DNA of 51,555 nt from the NCBI GenBank assembly GCA_018057455.1, contig JAGPDT010000011.1, forward strand, positions 14,597-66,151, written 5' to 3'. This document shows, in pieces, positions 24,274-33,185 of the stretch (position 1 is the stretch's first letter; each line of letters starts with the position of its first letter). The notes beneath the pieces are model-generated. The model did not search any database and was not told the origin of the DNA. It saw only the letters and a program-made list of their open reading frames with translations. This stretch comes from Flavobacteriales bacterium (lineage in GTDB: Bacteria > Bacteroidota > Bacteroidia > Flavobacteriales_F > PHOS-HE28). The translations under genes and the position numbers were made by a program.

Positions 24274-24276
24274 TTG
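24269..24276 (+). promoter_or_regulatory. Putative -7 box (GACCTTTG), leaderless arrangement
   Basis: One mismatch to TAnnTTTG; ends 7 nt before the ATG at 24284 of the alcohol dehydrogenase gene. Confidence 0.5.
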
Positions 24277-24283
24277 CACCACT

Positions 24284-25330
24284 ATGCCCATTGCGAAAGC
24301 TTATTCCGCCCGGAGCGCCACTTCTCCGCTATCGCCCGATACCATTGAACGCCGCGACCCCGGCCCGCATGATGTGGTGATCGGCATCGCCTTCTGCGGC
24401 GTATGCCATTCCGATGTGCATGCCGCACGGGATGAGTGGGGCGGTACGCGCTTCCCCATCGTGCCCGGGCACGAGATCACGGGCCACGTAACGGCCGTGG
24501 GCCCGGCTGTGCTGAACTGGCAAGTGGGCGATGCCGTGGGCGTGGGCTGCATGGTGAACAGCTGCCGCACGTGCAGCGCCTGCCTGGAGCATGAAGAGCA
24601 GTTTTGCGACCAGGGGATGACGGCCACGTACAACTCGGTGGACAAATTCGGCGACGGTTCGGTGACCAAGGGCGGTTACGCCACGCAGATCGTGGTAAAC
24701 GAGGATTTCGTGCTGCGCATCCCGGCAGGCATGCCGCTGGACCGCACCGCGCCGCTGCTGTGCGCAGGCATCACCACCTATTCCCCCTTGCACCGTTTTG
24801 GGGTGAAGCCCGGTTCCATGGTGGGCATCGTGGGCCTGGGCGGCTTGGGCCACGTAGCGGTGAAGATCGCCAAGGCCATGGGTGCGCATGTCACCATGAT
24901 CAGCCATTCGGAAAGCAAGCGCGGGGATGCGGAGTTGTTGGGCGCGGATGATTTCCTGCTCACGCGGAACGAGGCCGTGTTCAAGCAGAACGCCAAGCGC
25001 TTCGACCTCATCCTGGACACGATCTCGGCCCCGCATGACTACAACAACTACCTGAATATGCTCGCGCGCGGTGGCACCATGGTACTGGTGGGTTTGCCCG
25101 ACCCTGCGCCGCTGAAGGCCGGCGCGCTGGTCCACCGCCGCCGTCAGCTCGCGGGTTCACTCATCGGTGGCATCCGGGAAACACAGGAAATGCTGGAGTT
25201 CTGCGCCAAGCACGGCGTACTCGCCGACATCGAACTGATCCCGGTGCACAAGATCAACGAGGCCTACGATCGCATGGTGAAAAGCGATGTGCGGTACCGG
25301 TTCGTGATCGATGGGAAGTCGTACAGGTAG
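24284..25330 (+). CDS. Zinc-dependent NAD(P) alcohol dehydrogenase (cinnamyl-alcohol-dehydrogenase family)
   Basis: 348 residues from ATG 24284. A medium-chain dehydrogenase reducing aldehydes or oxidising alcohols. Catalytic-zinc ligands in GVCHSDVHAARDEWGG and the GHEITG motif; structural-zinc cysteines in NSCRTCSACLEHEEQFCDQG; nucleotide-binding GLGGLGHVAVKIAKAMGAHV. The YNSVDKFGDGSVTKGGYA segment and spacing match the CAD/YahK group, usually NADPH-dependent with broad aldehyde substrates. Single gene; divergent from the HEAT-like gene across the heptad tract. Confidence 0.93.
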   Translation: MPIAKAYSARSATSPLSPDTIERRDPGPHDVVIGIAFCGVCHSDVHAARDEWGGTRFPIVPGHEITGHVTAVGPAVLNWQVGDAVGVGCMVNSCRTCSACLEHEEQFCDQGMTATYNSVDKFGDGSVTKGGYATQIVVNEDFVLRIPAGMPLDRTAPLLCAGITTYSPLHRFGVKPGSMVGIVGLGGLGHVAVKIAKAMGAHVTMISHSESKRGDAELLGADDFLLTRNEAVFKQNAKRFDLILDTISAPHDYNNYLNMLARGGTMVLVGLPDPAPLKAGALVHRRRQLAGSLIGGIRETQEMLEFCAKHGVLADIELIPVHKINEAYDRMVKSDVRYRFVIDGKSYR

Positions 25331-25381
25331 GCTGTTCCCCACCTGGTGCGAGCGTCCACGACCGTGCCCACGCCCAATGGC

Positions 25382-26596
25382 TCAGAAATTCACCTGGGCC
25401 TGCAGCCGCAGCAGGTTGCCCTGCTGGTGGTTCACCGGTAGTTCCAGGTCCGTGTAGCTGCGGTCGGCGATGTAGTATTCGCACACCAGTTCGAAGTGCT
25501 TGTTCGGCTGCCATTCCACGCCGAACTCCAGGTCGGCCACCTCATAGCTGCGGGCATCCTGCTCAAACTTCTTGCCGCCGGTGTAGCGCTGGTAGCGTAC
25601 GAAGGGCATCAGCTGGTGCCTTCCTGCACGGATGCGGTACATGGCCGTGATGTAGCCCCCATGCAGGCCGCGGACCACAATGCTGTCCGTGGCCACGTCG
25701 AACTCCGGCCCACGCCCCACGTTGTATTCCGCCAGGATGCCGAAGGGTGCAGGGAACAGCGATAGCGAGGCCACCGCGCGCCGGTCATCATAGCTGCGGT
25801 CGCTGCGGACCCCTATGCCCGGGCTCAGTTGGCTGCTGCCCAGCACATAGGTGCCCGCGTAGCCTGCCACGGCGGCTTCCACGTAGTGTTCGCGCACCTT
25901 GAACGGCCAGGCGGCGCGGGCCGCCACATGCATCTGCTTGTTCTGGTCCATGCGGTTGGTGCCCTGCCCGTTGAAGACGCCCAAGGCCAGCACCCCGAAA
26001 TCGCCGCTGCCCTTGAGCCCGCTGTCCACGAACAGCTTGGCCAACTCGCGCACGGCCGTGGGCGACCAGTAGAGGAACGCACCGATGTCGCGCTCATCCT
26101 TGTGCGCGCTGTTCACCGGGTCGGCGCGGTCCAGCGGCACACGCTGCTGGCTGCTCTGCATGTTCTCATAGCCGAAGGGCACCTTGCTCTGGCCCAGGCG
26201 CAAGCGCAGTTCATTGTGCGCATCCAGGCCCAGGTCCATGAAGCAATCGCGCAACTGGGCCACGTAGCCCGTGCTGCCCACCCAACTGACGAAGTCGGGT
26301 TGCACGTACACATACACGCGCGGATGCACATAGCCGCTGAGCGAGATGCGCAGGCGGCGGATGAAGAAGCCGTTGTCCCCGCCCCAACTGCGGTCGCATT
26401 GATCACACCCCAGGCTGTCATTGGTGGCCAACAGGCCGTTGTAGCGCACTTGGGCGTAGCCGCGTATCTTGAAGCTGTCATACCACTGCTTGGTGGGCGC
26501 CATCTCCGCCGGTGCGGCACCGCCCGCCCGATCCTCCTGGGCTTGGGCCAGGTTGAACGCAAGGATGGCAACAAGCAGGACAACGGCGCGGATCAT
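25382..26596 (-). CDS. Phosphate-selective-type porin (OprO/OprP family)
   Basis: 404 residues from ATG 26596; a TTG six codons earlier lies inside the promoter box. Signal peptide MIRAVVLLVAILAFNLAQAQ, then an outer-membrane beta-barrel: IRGYAQVRYNGL, GFFIRRLRISLSGYVHPRVY, YVQPDFVSW, LGQSKVPFGYENMQSSQQRV, PFVRYQRYTGGKKFE, ending in LLRLQAQVNF with a C-terminal Phe. Porins of this family pass anions or polyphosphate, but substrate specificity cannot be inferred from the barrel alone. Single gene. Confidence 0.88.
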   Translation of the reverse strand: MIRAVVLLVAILAFNLAQAQEDRAGGAAPAEMAPTKQWYDSFKIRGYAQVRYNGLLATNDSLGCDQCDRSWGGDNGFFIRRLRISLSGYVHPRVYVYVQPDFVSWVGSTGYVAQLRDCFMDLGLDAHNELRLRLGQSKVPFGYENMQSSQQRVPLDRADPVNSAHKDERDIGAFLYWSPTAVRELAKLFVDSGLKGSGDFGVLALGVFNGQGTNRMDQNKQMHVAARAAWPFKVREHYVEAAVAGYAGTYVLGSSQLSPGIGVRSDRSYDDRRAVASLSLFPAPFGILAEYNVGRGPEFDVATDSIVVRGLHGGYITAMYRIRAGRHQLMPFVRYQRYTGGKKFEQDARSYEVADLEFGVEWQPNKHFELVCEYYIADRSYTDLELPVNHQQGNLLRLQAQVNF

Positions 26597-26612
26597 GGCA
26601 GGGGAAGGGGCC

Positions 26613-26620
26613 AAAGGTAG
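26613..26620 (-). promoter_or_regulatory. -7 box for the porin gene (TACCTTTG)
   Basis: Perfect TAnnTTTG, 16 nt before the ATG at 26596. Confidence 0.6.
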
Positions 26621-26706
26621 CCCCCGGGCCCGCCGGAGCCGGGTGGCCTAGGCAAACCTGCGCCCGGGAGCGCGCGCCCGGCTACACGGATATGCAACGG
26701 GGCAGC

Positions 26707-26714
26707 GACCTTTG
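26707..26714 (+). promoter_or_regulatory. Putative -7 box (GACCTTTG), leaderless arrangement
   Basis: One mismatch to TAnnTTTG; ends 7 nt before the ATG of queA at 26722. Confidence 0.5.
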
Positions 26715-26721
26715 CGCCCCC

Positions 26722-27924
26722 ATGGATCCCCGGTTCCAACGGATCACCGACCACACGTACGAATTGCCCGCGGAGCGCATTGCCTTACGCCCGTTGCAGC
26801 AACGCGACCACGCCAAGTTGCTGGTGTGGCAAGCCGGCCAGCTGCACGACCGTTCGTTCGCGGACCTGGCTGAGGAGCTGCCCCAAGGATCGCTGCTGGT
26901 GCTCAACGATACCCGGGTGATCCATGCGCGCATCCCGTTCCGCAGGGCCACCGGCGCGCTGATCGAATGCATGGTGCTCTCGCCCGGAGTAGGCCGCACC
27001 ATGGAACAAGCCCTGATGGATGGCACGGGCACGCGCTGGTGGTGCATGCTGGGCAATGCCAAGCGCTGGAAAGGCGAGGAGCTGGTGCTGGAGCGCGAAG
27101 GCCACCGCTTCGGCATGCGCAAGGTGGCGCAGGAACAGGGCGAGTACCTGATTGAATTCATCTGGGGGGGTGAAGCCACCTTCCTGGAACAACTGGACCG
27201 TTTCGGGGTGGTGCCCCTGCCACCGTACATGCACCGCCCCGCCGAGGCGGAGGATGATGCCCGCTACAACACGGTTTTCGCACAACATCCGGGTTCGGTG
27301 GCGGCGCCCACGGCCAGCCTGCATTTCACCCCGCAGCTGCTGGAGACCATCAACGGCAAGGGCATCGGCCGCGCCCAGGTCACCTTGCATGTGGGGGCGG
27401 GCACCTTTCTGCCGGTGAAGAGCGCCACCATGCAGGACCACCGCATGCACAGCGAGCAATTGCACATACCGCGCACGGCGGTGCAACAGTTGCTGGAACA
27501 GCAAGGACGGGGGCCGGTGGTGCCCGTGGGCACCACGGCCATGCGCACCGTGGAAAGCCTCTACTGGTTCGGTGCGGACCTTGCCTTGGGCGTTCGCCAG
27601 GAACACTTGCGCGTGGGCCAGTGGCGGCCCTATGAGGTACGCCCCGAGGTGCCCGTTGGGCAGGCCCTGACCGCCGTGCTGCAATGGCTGGACCACCGCG
27701 GGCTCGATGCCGTTCCCGGCACCACCACCTTGTTGATCGCTCCCGGCTACCGCTTCCGTATGGCCGATGCGCTGATCACCAACTTCCACCAGCCGCACAG
27801 CACATTGCTGCTGCTGGTGGCGGCCTTCATCGGACCGCGCTGGCGCGAGGTGTATGCCCACGCCCTGGCCCAGGGCTACCGCTTCCTCAGTTATGGTGAC
27901 GGGTCCTTGCTGTGGAAGGAATGA
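26722..27924 (+). CDS. queA: S-adenosylmethionine:tRNA ribosyltransferase-isomerase (QueA family)
   Basis: 400 residues from ATG 26722; an ATG at 26692 lies before the promoter box. QueA transfers the ribosyl part of SAM to preQ1 in the tRNA anticodon, giving epoxyqueuosine. Seen: YELPAERIALRPLQQRDHAK, LLVLNDTRVIHARI, GRAQVTLHVGAGTFLPVKSA, HSEQLHIP, VGTTAMRTVESL, LITNFHQPHSTLLLLVAAFI. It is about 50 residues longer than E. coli QueA and has TNFHQPHS for the usual TNFHLPxS, so it may be the paralogous long form found in Bacteroidota rather than the orthodox enzyme. Confidence 0.88.
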   Translation: MDPRFQRITDHTYELPAERIALRPLQQRDHAKLLVWQAGQLHDRSFADLAEELPQGSLLVLNDTRVIHARIPFRRATGALIECMVLSPGVGRTMEQALMDGTGTRWWCMLGNAKRWKGEELVLEREGHRFGMRKVAQEQGEYLIEFIWGGEATFLEQLDRFGVVPLPPYMHRPAEAEDDARYNTVFAQHPGSVAAPTASLHFTPQLLETINGKGIGRAQVTLHVGAGTFLPVKSATMQDHRMHSEQLHIPRTAVQQLLEQQGRGPVVPVGTTAMRTVESLYWFGADLALGVRQEHLRVGQWRPYEVRPEVPVGQALTAVLQWLDHRGLDAVPGTTTLLIAPGYRFRMADALITNFHQPHSTLLLLVAAFIGPRWREVYAHALAQGYRFLSYGDGSLLWKE

Positions 27925-27946
27925 CCCAACGGATACTACCTGCGCC

Positions 27947-27954
27947 TATCTTGC
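27947..27954 (+). promoter_or_regulatory. Putative -7 box (TATCTTGC)
   Basis: Matches TAnnTT at the core, 27 nt before the porQ ATG at 27982. Confidence 0.4.
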
Positions 27955-27981
27955 GTTCCTTTCGCGGCCGGCCCCCGACAC

Positions 27982-29037
27982 ATGTTCCATTCCCTACGCA
28001 TTCCCCTCGCAACGCTATCCTTGTCCACCTTGGGCGCGGCCCATGCCCAACTGGGCGGATCCACCGTGTTCCGCGTGTTGGACATCCCTGGTTCCGCACG
28101 GGTCTCCGCCCTGGGCGGCTCACCGGTGGCGGTGTATGACAACGACCTCAACCTGGGCCTCTTCAACCCGGCGCTGCTCAACGCCACCATGGCCAAGCAG
28201 GCCGCATTGAGCTACCTGCCCTATGTGGACGGCATCAACATCGGCTATGCGGCCTATGGCCACCACTTGGACAGCTGCGGCATCACCCTCAGCGGGAGCG
28301 TGCAGTATGTGGACTACGGCAACTTCACCCGCCGCGATGAGACCGGCTTGGACCAAGGCGAATTCAGGGCCGGCGAATATGTGGTGCAGGTGGGTGCAGG
28401 CCGCGCCATCGACAGTGTGTTCAGCATGGGGGTGAACCTCAAGTTCATCACCTCCCACCTGGATACCTACACCGCCACCGGCTGGGCCGCGGACATTGGC
28501 GGGGTGTACGTGAAGAAAGCCCTGGGCCTCACCGTGGCCGCCACCTTGCGCAACATCGGCATGGTGAGCAGCCGCTACACCGAGGCCAAGGAGAAGCTGC
28601 CATTCCAAGCACAGTTGGCCACCACCTACAAATTCCGCCATGCACCCTTCCGGCTCGGCCTCTCGGTGGACAACCTGCAGCGGTGGGACCTCACCTATGA
28701 CGACCCCAACGTGCTGCAGCAGATCGACCCCACCACCGGTGAAGCCATCGTGAAGAAGGTGACCCAGGCCGAGAAGACCCTGCTGCATGTGGTGCCCAGT
28801 GCGGAGATCCTGCTGAGCGAGAACTTCATGGTGCGCCTGGGCTACAACTTCCGCAAGCGCAAGGAACTGGCCATGGACGCCAAACCCGGCCTCTCGGGGG
28901 TAAGCTTGGGCGTGGGCCTCCGTGTGAGCAAGCTGCATGTGAGCTACAGCTATGCCCAGTTCAACCCCGCCGGCGCCAGCAACACCTTCACCTTGGCCCT
29001 GCGCTTCGCCGACCTCAAGCGCAATACCGCCGGGTAG
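27982..29037 (+). CDS. porQ: Type IX secretion system protein PorQ
   Basis: 351 residues with signal peptide (to ...GAAHAQ) and an outer-membrane beta-barrel of the PorV/PorQ (FadL-like) type: STVFRVLDIPGSARVSALGG, NLGLFNPALLN, ALSYLPYVDGINIGYAAYGH, LRLGYNF-like strand VRLGYNFRKRKEL, and a final strand ASNTFTLALRFADL. PorQ belongs to the outer-membrane part of T9SS. The following gene is cmk, an adjacency I associate with porQ in this phylum. Confidence 0.92.
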   Translation: MFHSLRIPLATLSLSTLGAAHAQLGGSTVFRVLDIPGSARVSALGGSPVAVYDNDLNLGLFNPALLNATMAKQAALSYLPYVDGINIGYAAYGHHLDSCGITLSGSVQYVDYGNFTRRDETGLDQGEFRAGEYVVQVGAGRAIDSVFSMGVNLKFITSHLDTYTATGWAADIGGVYVKKALGLTVAATLRNIGMVSSRYTEAKEKLPFQAQLATTYKFRHAPFRLGLSVDNLQRWDLTYDDPNVLQQIDPTTGEAIVKKVTQAEKTLLHVVPSAEILLSENFMVRLGYNFRKRKELAMDAKPGLSGVSLGVGLRVSKLHVSYSYAQFNPAGASNTFTLALRFADLKRNTAG

Positions 29038-29217
29038 CTGTAGCATACCCTCGGCACGGTGCAGGCACGGGGGGCTCTTCCAGGGAACGTGTGATCTTTG
29101 CGGGCCTCCGTGCCCCGGTACCCCCGCGGACCTTCTGGAGAGCTCCGTGCCGCCGCGGCCAACCAGGCAAGGGCAGCTGGCTCCCCAACCCGTATTTTAG
29201 CCCTCCATCACCTCCCC

Positions 29218-29919
29218 ATGCGCCGCATCAACATAGCCATCGACGGTTTCAGCAGCTGCGGCAAGAGCACCCTGGCCAAGGAGCTGGCGCACCACTTGGG
29301 CTATACCTACATCGACAGCGGCGCCATGTACCGTGCCGTGGCCCTCTATGCCATGGAGAACGGGCTGGTGCACAGCGGCCAATTGGACCGGGGTGGCCTG
29401 TTGCGTGCCTTGCACAGCCTGGCCATCAGCTTCAGGTACGATGACCAAGTGCAGCGCAGCACCACTTGGCTCAACGGCCGCAATGTGGAGCATGAGATCC
29501 GCGGGATGGACGTGAGCCGCCATGTCACCTTGGTGAGCCCCATCCCCGAAGTGAGGGCCAAGCTGGTGCACCTGCAAAAGGAACTGGGCAAGCACGGCGG
29601 CGTGGTGATGGACGGCCGCGACATCGGAACGGTGGTGTTCCCCGATGCCGAGGTCAAGTTCTACATGACCGCCAGCATGGAGGTGCGCGCCCGCCGCCGC
29701 TTCCTGGAGCTCACGGGCCGTGGCGCCGAGGTGGATTTCGCCAGCGTGCTGGACAACATCCGCCAGCGTGATGAGGATGATACCCGCCGCAAGGCCGACC
29801 CGTTGACCAAGGCCCCCGATGCCATTGAGATCGACAACAGCGGGCTTTCGGCAACAGAGCAGTTCGAGCTTGCCCTCGGGCACGTTGCCAAGGCGATCGG
29901 TGAAGGGGCGGAGGTGTAG
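29218..29919 (+). CDS. cmk: Cytidylate kinase
   Basis: 233 residues from ATG 29218 (MRRINIAIDGFSSCGKSTLA). It phosphorylates CMP/dCMP using ATP. P-loop GFSSCGKST, YIDSGAMYRAVALYAM, MDGRDIGTVVFPDAEVKFYM, RRRFLELTGRG, LTKAPDAIEIDNSGLSATEQ. The open frame starting at 29098 is an artefact of the GC-rich leader. Possible -7 boxes GATCTTTG (29093-29100) or TATTTTAG (29191-29198). The stop is 10 bp from that of the convergent ispH gene. Confidence 0.95.
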   Translation: MRRINIAIDGFSSCGKSTLAKELAHHLGYTYIDSGAMYRAVALYAMENGLVHSGQLDRGGLLRALHSLAISFRYDDQVQRSTTWLNGRNVEHEIRGMDVSRHVTLVSPIPEVRAKLVHLQKELGKHGGVVMDGRDIGTVVFPDAEVKFYMTASMEVRARRRFLELTGRGAEVDFASVLDNIRQRDEDDTRRKADPLTKAPDAIEIDNSGLSATEQFELALGHVAKAIGEGAEV

Positions 29920-29929
29920 GGCGCTGCAC

Positions 29930-31153
29930 CTACTGCACCAGCTTGCTTACCAACGCCTGCGGGTCGCGCGCACCTTCCACCAGGCCCAGTACCTTCAGCA
30001 TCACGCGGTCCAGCAGGGTGTCGGGGCAGCTGGCCCCGCTGGTGAGCACAATGGTCACCGGGCGCGTGGCGGGCAGCCAGCCTGTGGTGCGCTCCAGCCT
30101 CTGCGCGGGGTAGTTGAAGTGCTCAATGGCGTTCCCCTCGCCGATCTCCTTGTCGCCGTTGATGAAGTAGGTGGGGAACTTGGTCTCCAGCATTTCCACG
30201 ATGTGGCTGGTGTTGCTGCTGTTGTAGCCGCCCACCACCAAGGCCAGGTCGGCTTCTTCCTTGAGCAGTTCCGCCGTGGCGTCCTGGTTGTCGTTGGTGG
30301 CGTAGCACAGGGTGTCGCGCGTGTCGGCAAAGTGGTCCTTCACGGAGGCTGCGCCGTACCTGCGCTGCATCACCTCCTTGAGGTGGTCCGCTATGGCCTG
30401 GGTCTCGGTGGCCAGCATGGTGGTCTGGTTCACCACGCCGATGCGCTGCAAGTCCGTGGCGGGATCGAAGCCGGGCGTGCAGCGTGTGCCGAAGAGCGCA
30501 TGGAACCGTTCCGGGGGCAGCTCCCCCAGAATGATCCGGCCCAGCTCCCCGGCCTCCTGCATGTCCTTCACGATCACCGCTGGGGCATCCTTGGCCGTGT
30601 GGCTGAAGGTGGCGCGCGTTTCCTCATGGGCGGCCTTGCCGTGGATCACCACCGTATGCTGCTGCCGGCCCAGCTGCTCGCTGCGCTTCCACACCTTCTC
30701 CACAAAGGGGCAGGTGGTGTTGTGCTTCAGCGGGTCGATGCCCAGGTTCCTTAGGCGCTCAGCGGTTTCCAGCGTGGTGCCGAAGGCGGGGATGATGACG
30801 ATGTCGTCGCTGCGCAGCTCGTCCCAGTCCATGAGCTTGTTGCCGTGGGTGTCCTGGATGAAGCGGATGCCGCGGCCTTCCAGGTCCTCGTTCACCTCGG
30901 GGTTGTGGATCATTTGGCTGAGCAGGAAGATCCGCTTGCCGGGGTGGTCCTCCAAGGCCCTGTAACTGATCTCTATGGCGTTCTGCACGCCGTAGCAAAA
31001 GCCGAAATGGCGCGCCAGGATGAAGCGTACCGGCCCCAGTTCCAGCAGGGTGGGGCTGAAGTCCTGTTTGCGCGGGTCCTGCGTTTTGCGGAAGGCCTTG
31101 ATCCGGCCGATCAGCTCGGAGCGGTAGTGGGCCGGAATGTTGAAGGTGCGCAT
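29930..31153 (-). CDS. ispH: 4-hydroxy-3-methylbut-2-enyl diphosphate reductase
   Basis: 407 residues from ATG 31153. The last step of the MEP isoprenoid pathway, making IPP and DMAPP with a [4Fe-4S] cluster. The three cluster cysteines are in HFGFCYGVQNAIE, HNTTCPFVEKVW and TSGASCPDTLLDRV; the substrate-binding region VVGGYNSSNTSHIVEM is present. It is the longer (about 400-residue) IspH form. The -7 box ends 6 nt before the ATG, so upstream in-frame ATGs are excluded. Confidence 0.95.
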   Translation of the reverse strand: MRTFNIPAHYRSELIGRIKAFRKTQDPRKQDFSPTLLELGPVRFILARHFGFCYGVQNAIEISYRALEDHPGKRIFLLSQMIHNPEVNEDLEGRGIRFIQDTHGNKLMDWDELRSDDIVIIPAFGTTLETAERLRNLGIDPLKHNTTCPFVEKVWKRSEQLGRQQHTVVIHGKAAHEETRATFSHTAKDAPAVIVKDMQEAGELGRIILGELPPERFHALFGTRCTPGFDPATDLQRIGVVNQTTMLATETQAIADHLKEVMQRRYGAASVKDHFADTRDTLCYATNDNQDATAELLKEEADLALVVGGYNSSNTSHIVEMLETKFPTYFINGDKEIGEGNAIEHFNYPAQRLERTTGWLPATRPVTIVLTSGASCPDTLLDRVMLKVLGLVEGARDPQALVSKLVQ

Positions 31154-31159
31154 GGCGCG

Positions 31160-31167
31160 CAAAGGTA
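31160..31167 (-). promoter_or_regulatory. -7 box for ispH (TACCTTTG), leaderless arrangement
   Basis: Perfect TAnnTTTG on the minus strand, followed after only 6 nt by the ispH ATG. Confidence 0.6.
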
Positions 31168-31274
31168 GACCCGCCTTGCGGCATGGGCTTCCCCGGTGAC
31201 CGCCTTGTTGCCCACGCACAGCCCGGCGTGGAAATTTCGCGGGCATGGGCACACGGACAAACCTTGGCCACCGG

Positions 31275-31282
31275 CATTTTTG
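31275..31282 (+). promoter_or_regulatory. Putative -7 box (CATTTTTG), leaderless arrangement
   Basis: One mismatch to TAnnTTTG; ends 7 nt before the ATG at 31290 of the mpl-like gene. Confidence 0.45.
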
Positions 31283-31289
31283 GGCCATC

Positions 31290-32663
31290 ATGAAACGTGT
31301 CCACTTCATCGCCATCGGCGGCAGCGCCATGCACAACCTGGCCATCGCCCTGCACCGCCAAGGCCTGGAGGTGAGCGGCAGCGACGACGAGATCTTCGAG
31401 CCCAGCCGCAGCCGCCTGGACCACCTCGGCCTGCTGCCCGCCCGCCTGGGTTGGCATGCGGAAGACATCACCCCGCAGCTGGACGCCGTGATCCTGGGCA
31501 TGCACGCCCGTGCCGACAACCCCGAGTTGCAGCGCGCCAAGGAACTGGGCATCCCCTTGTTCAGCTACCCGGCCTACTTCCATGAGCAAACGCGCAACAA
31601 GACCCGCGTGGTGATCGGCGGCAGCCATGGCAAGACCACCATCACCTCCATGATCATCCATGTGCTGCGGTCCGCAGGTACCGCGTTCGACTACCTGGTG
31701 GGCGCCCAGTTGGAGGGATTTGATTGCATGGTGAAGCTGGATCCCCGGAGCACCGTGGCCGTGATCGAGGGCGACGAGTACCTGGCCTCCACCTTGGAGC
31801 CCGTGCCCAAGTTCCACCTGTACCGGCCGGACATAGCGCTGGTGAGCGGCATTGCGTGGGACCACATCAACGTGTTCAAGACCTACGCCAGCTACGTGGA
31901 GCAGTTCGCCCGCTTCATGGACCTGATCGAGCCGGGCGGCAAGCTGATCTACTGCGCCGAGGACCCGGAGGTGCGGCGCTTGGCGCAGGAGCGCCTGGGG
32001 CGCAGTGATGTGCGGCAAGTGCCGTACGGCGTGCCGCCGCATGTGATCCGCGGGGGCATCACCTATTTGGCCACGGAACAGGGAGAAGTGCCGCTGCAGG
32101 TCTTCGGCCGCCATAACCTGATGAACCTGGAAGGCGCGCGCCATGTGTGCCACCAACTGGGCATCGGCGACCGCGCGTTCCATGCGGCCATCGGCTCGTT
32201 CACCGGTGCGGCCAAGCGGTTGGAGAAGTTGGCCGAGCACGGCCAGCGCGTGGTCTTCAAGGATTTCGCCCATTCTCCCAGCAAGCTCAAAGCCACGGTG
32301 GACGCCGTGCGCGAGCAGTTCCCCGGCCGCAGGCTCGTGGCCTGCATGGAGCTGCACACCTTCAGCAGCCTGAGCGAGAACTTCCTGGACCAGTATGCCG
32401 GCAGCCTCGATGGCGCCGACCGCGCCGTGGTGTTCTACGACCCCCATGCCGTGCAGCTCAAACGCCTGCCACCCGTTCTGGCGGAGCGCATCCACCAAGC
32501 CTTCGGGCGCGACGACCTGCGCGTGGTCACCGATCCGGTGAAGCTGATGGGCGCCGTGCGGGAAAGCGCCAAGGAAGAAGCCGGGGCGGTGCTGCTGATG
32601 ATGAGCAGCGGCAACTTCGGCGGCCTGGACCTGGAGGCTTTGGCCGAAGCGTTCATGGCCTGA
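31290..32663 (+). CDS. mpl: Mur ligase, UDP-MurNAc:murein-tripeptide ligase (Mpl) type
   Basis: 457 residues from ATG 31290. Mpl reattaches recycled murein tripeptide to UDP-MurNAc. Seen: nucleotide fold KRVHFIAIGGSAMHNLAIAL, SGSDDEIFEPSRSRL, P-loop VVIGGSHGKTTITSMI, AVIEGDEYLAS, SGIAWDHINVF, VFKDFAHSPSKLKATVDAVR and a C-terminal MurC-like domain. SGSDDEIFEPSRSRL and the AHSPSK motif point to Mpl rather than MurC. Cytoplasmic. Faces the DUF4199 gene convergently 26 bp away. Confidence 0.88.
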   Translation: MKRVHFIAIGGSAMHNLAIALHRQGLEVSGSDDEIFEPSRSRLDHLGLLPARLGWHAEDITPQLDAVILGMHARADNPELQRAKELGIPLFSYPAYFHEQTRNKTRVVIGGSHGKTTITSMIIHVLRSAGTAFDYLVGAQLEGFDCMVKLDPRSTVAVIEGDEYLASTLEPVPKFHLYRPDIALVSGIAWDHINVFKTYASYVEQFARFMDLIEPGGKLIYCAEDPEVRRLAQERLGRSDVRQVPYGVPPHVIRGGITYLATEQGEVPLQVFGRHNLMNLEGARHVCHQLGIGDRAFHAAIGSFTGAAKRLEKLAEHGQRVVFKDFAHSPSKLKATVDAVREQFPGRRLVACMELHTFSSLSENFLDQYAGSLDGADRAVVFYDPHAVQLKRLPPVLAERIHQAFGRDDLRVVTDPVKLMGAVRESAKEEAGAVLLMMSSGNFGGLDLEALAEAFMA

Positions 32664-32689
32664 CCGGCGCGGCCCACCTGCCCTGGGCT

Positions 32690-33175
32690 TCAGCGCCGCA
32701 CCTTGCGCAGCAGCTTGTGGTGCAGCAGTGCAAAAGCGAAGGCGTTGGCGGCACCGGCCAGGAAACTGCCGAAGAAGGTGAGGGTGGCGTAGCTCACCGG
32801 GTTGTAAAGCGCGCTCACCTTCTCCAGGGCCTGGTCTTCCGGATGGCCTTGCGCCACGAAGCCTTCCACCAGCCGCTGGTTGTAGCTGCTGAACGCGGTG
32901 GTGTCCACCACGGTGTAGAAGAACCAGCTGAAGAGCGCGATGAGCGAGGCATAGGCGAAAACGCCCTGGAACGCCGCCCGCAGCAGCTCCCCGAATCCGC
33001 GCGAGGCATCGTGCTTGAGCAGCAGGTGGCCGCTGAAGAACATGGCCAACACGATCAGCAGCAGGTGCACGGGGATGAATTGGAAGGGCGCCACGGGCAC
33101 CCCGGCATAGAACAGGCCCATGCGCAGGGCCATGGCCGTGAGGGTCAGGAGCAGGGTGGTCTTGATGCCGGACAT
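32690..33175 (-). CDS. DUF4199 membrane protein
   Basis: 161 residues with four TM helices ([80 protein letters not shown]). Between helices 3 and 4 lies [20 protein letters not shown], the arrangement of DUF4199 proteins, widespread in Bacteroidota and of unknown function. It starts 10 nt after the rho stop on the same strand and is probably co-transcribed with rho. Confidence 0.8.
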   Translation of the reverse strand: MSGIKTTLLLTLTAMALRMGLFYAGVPVAPFQFIPVHLLLIVLAMFFSGHLLLKHDASRGFGELLRAAFQGVFAYASLIALFSWFFYTVVDTTAFSSYNQRLVEGFVAQGHPEDQALEKVSALYNPVSYATLTFFGSFLAGAANAFAFALLHHKLLRKVRR

Positions 33176-33185
33176 GCGCCCGCGG

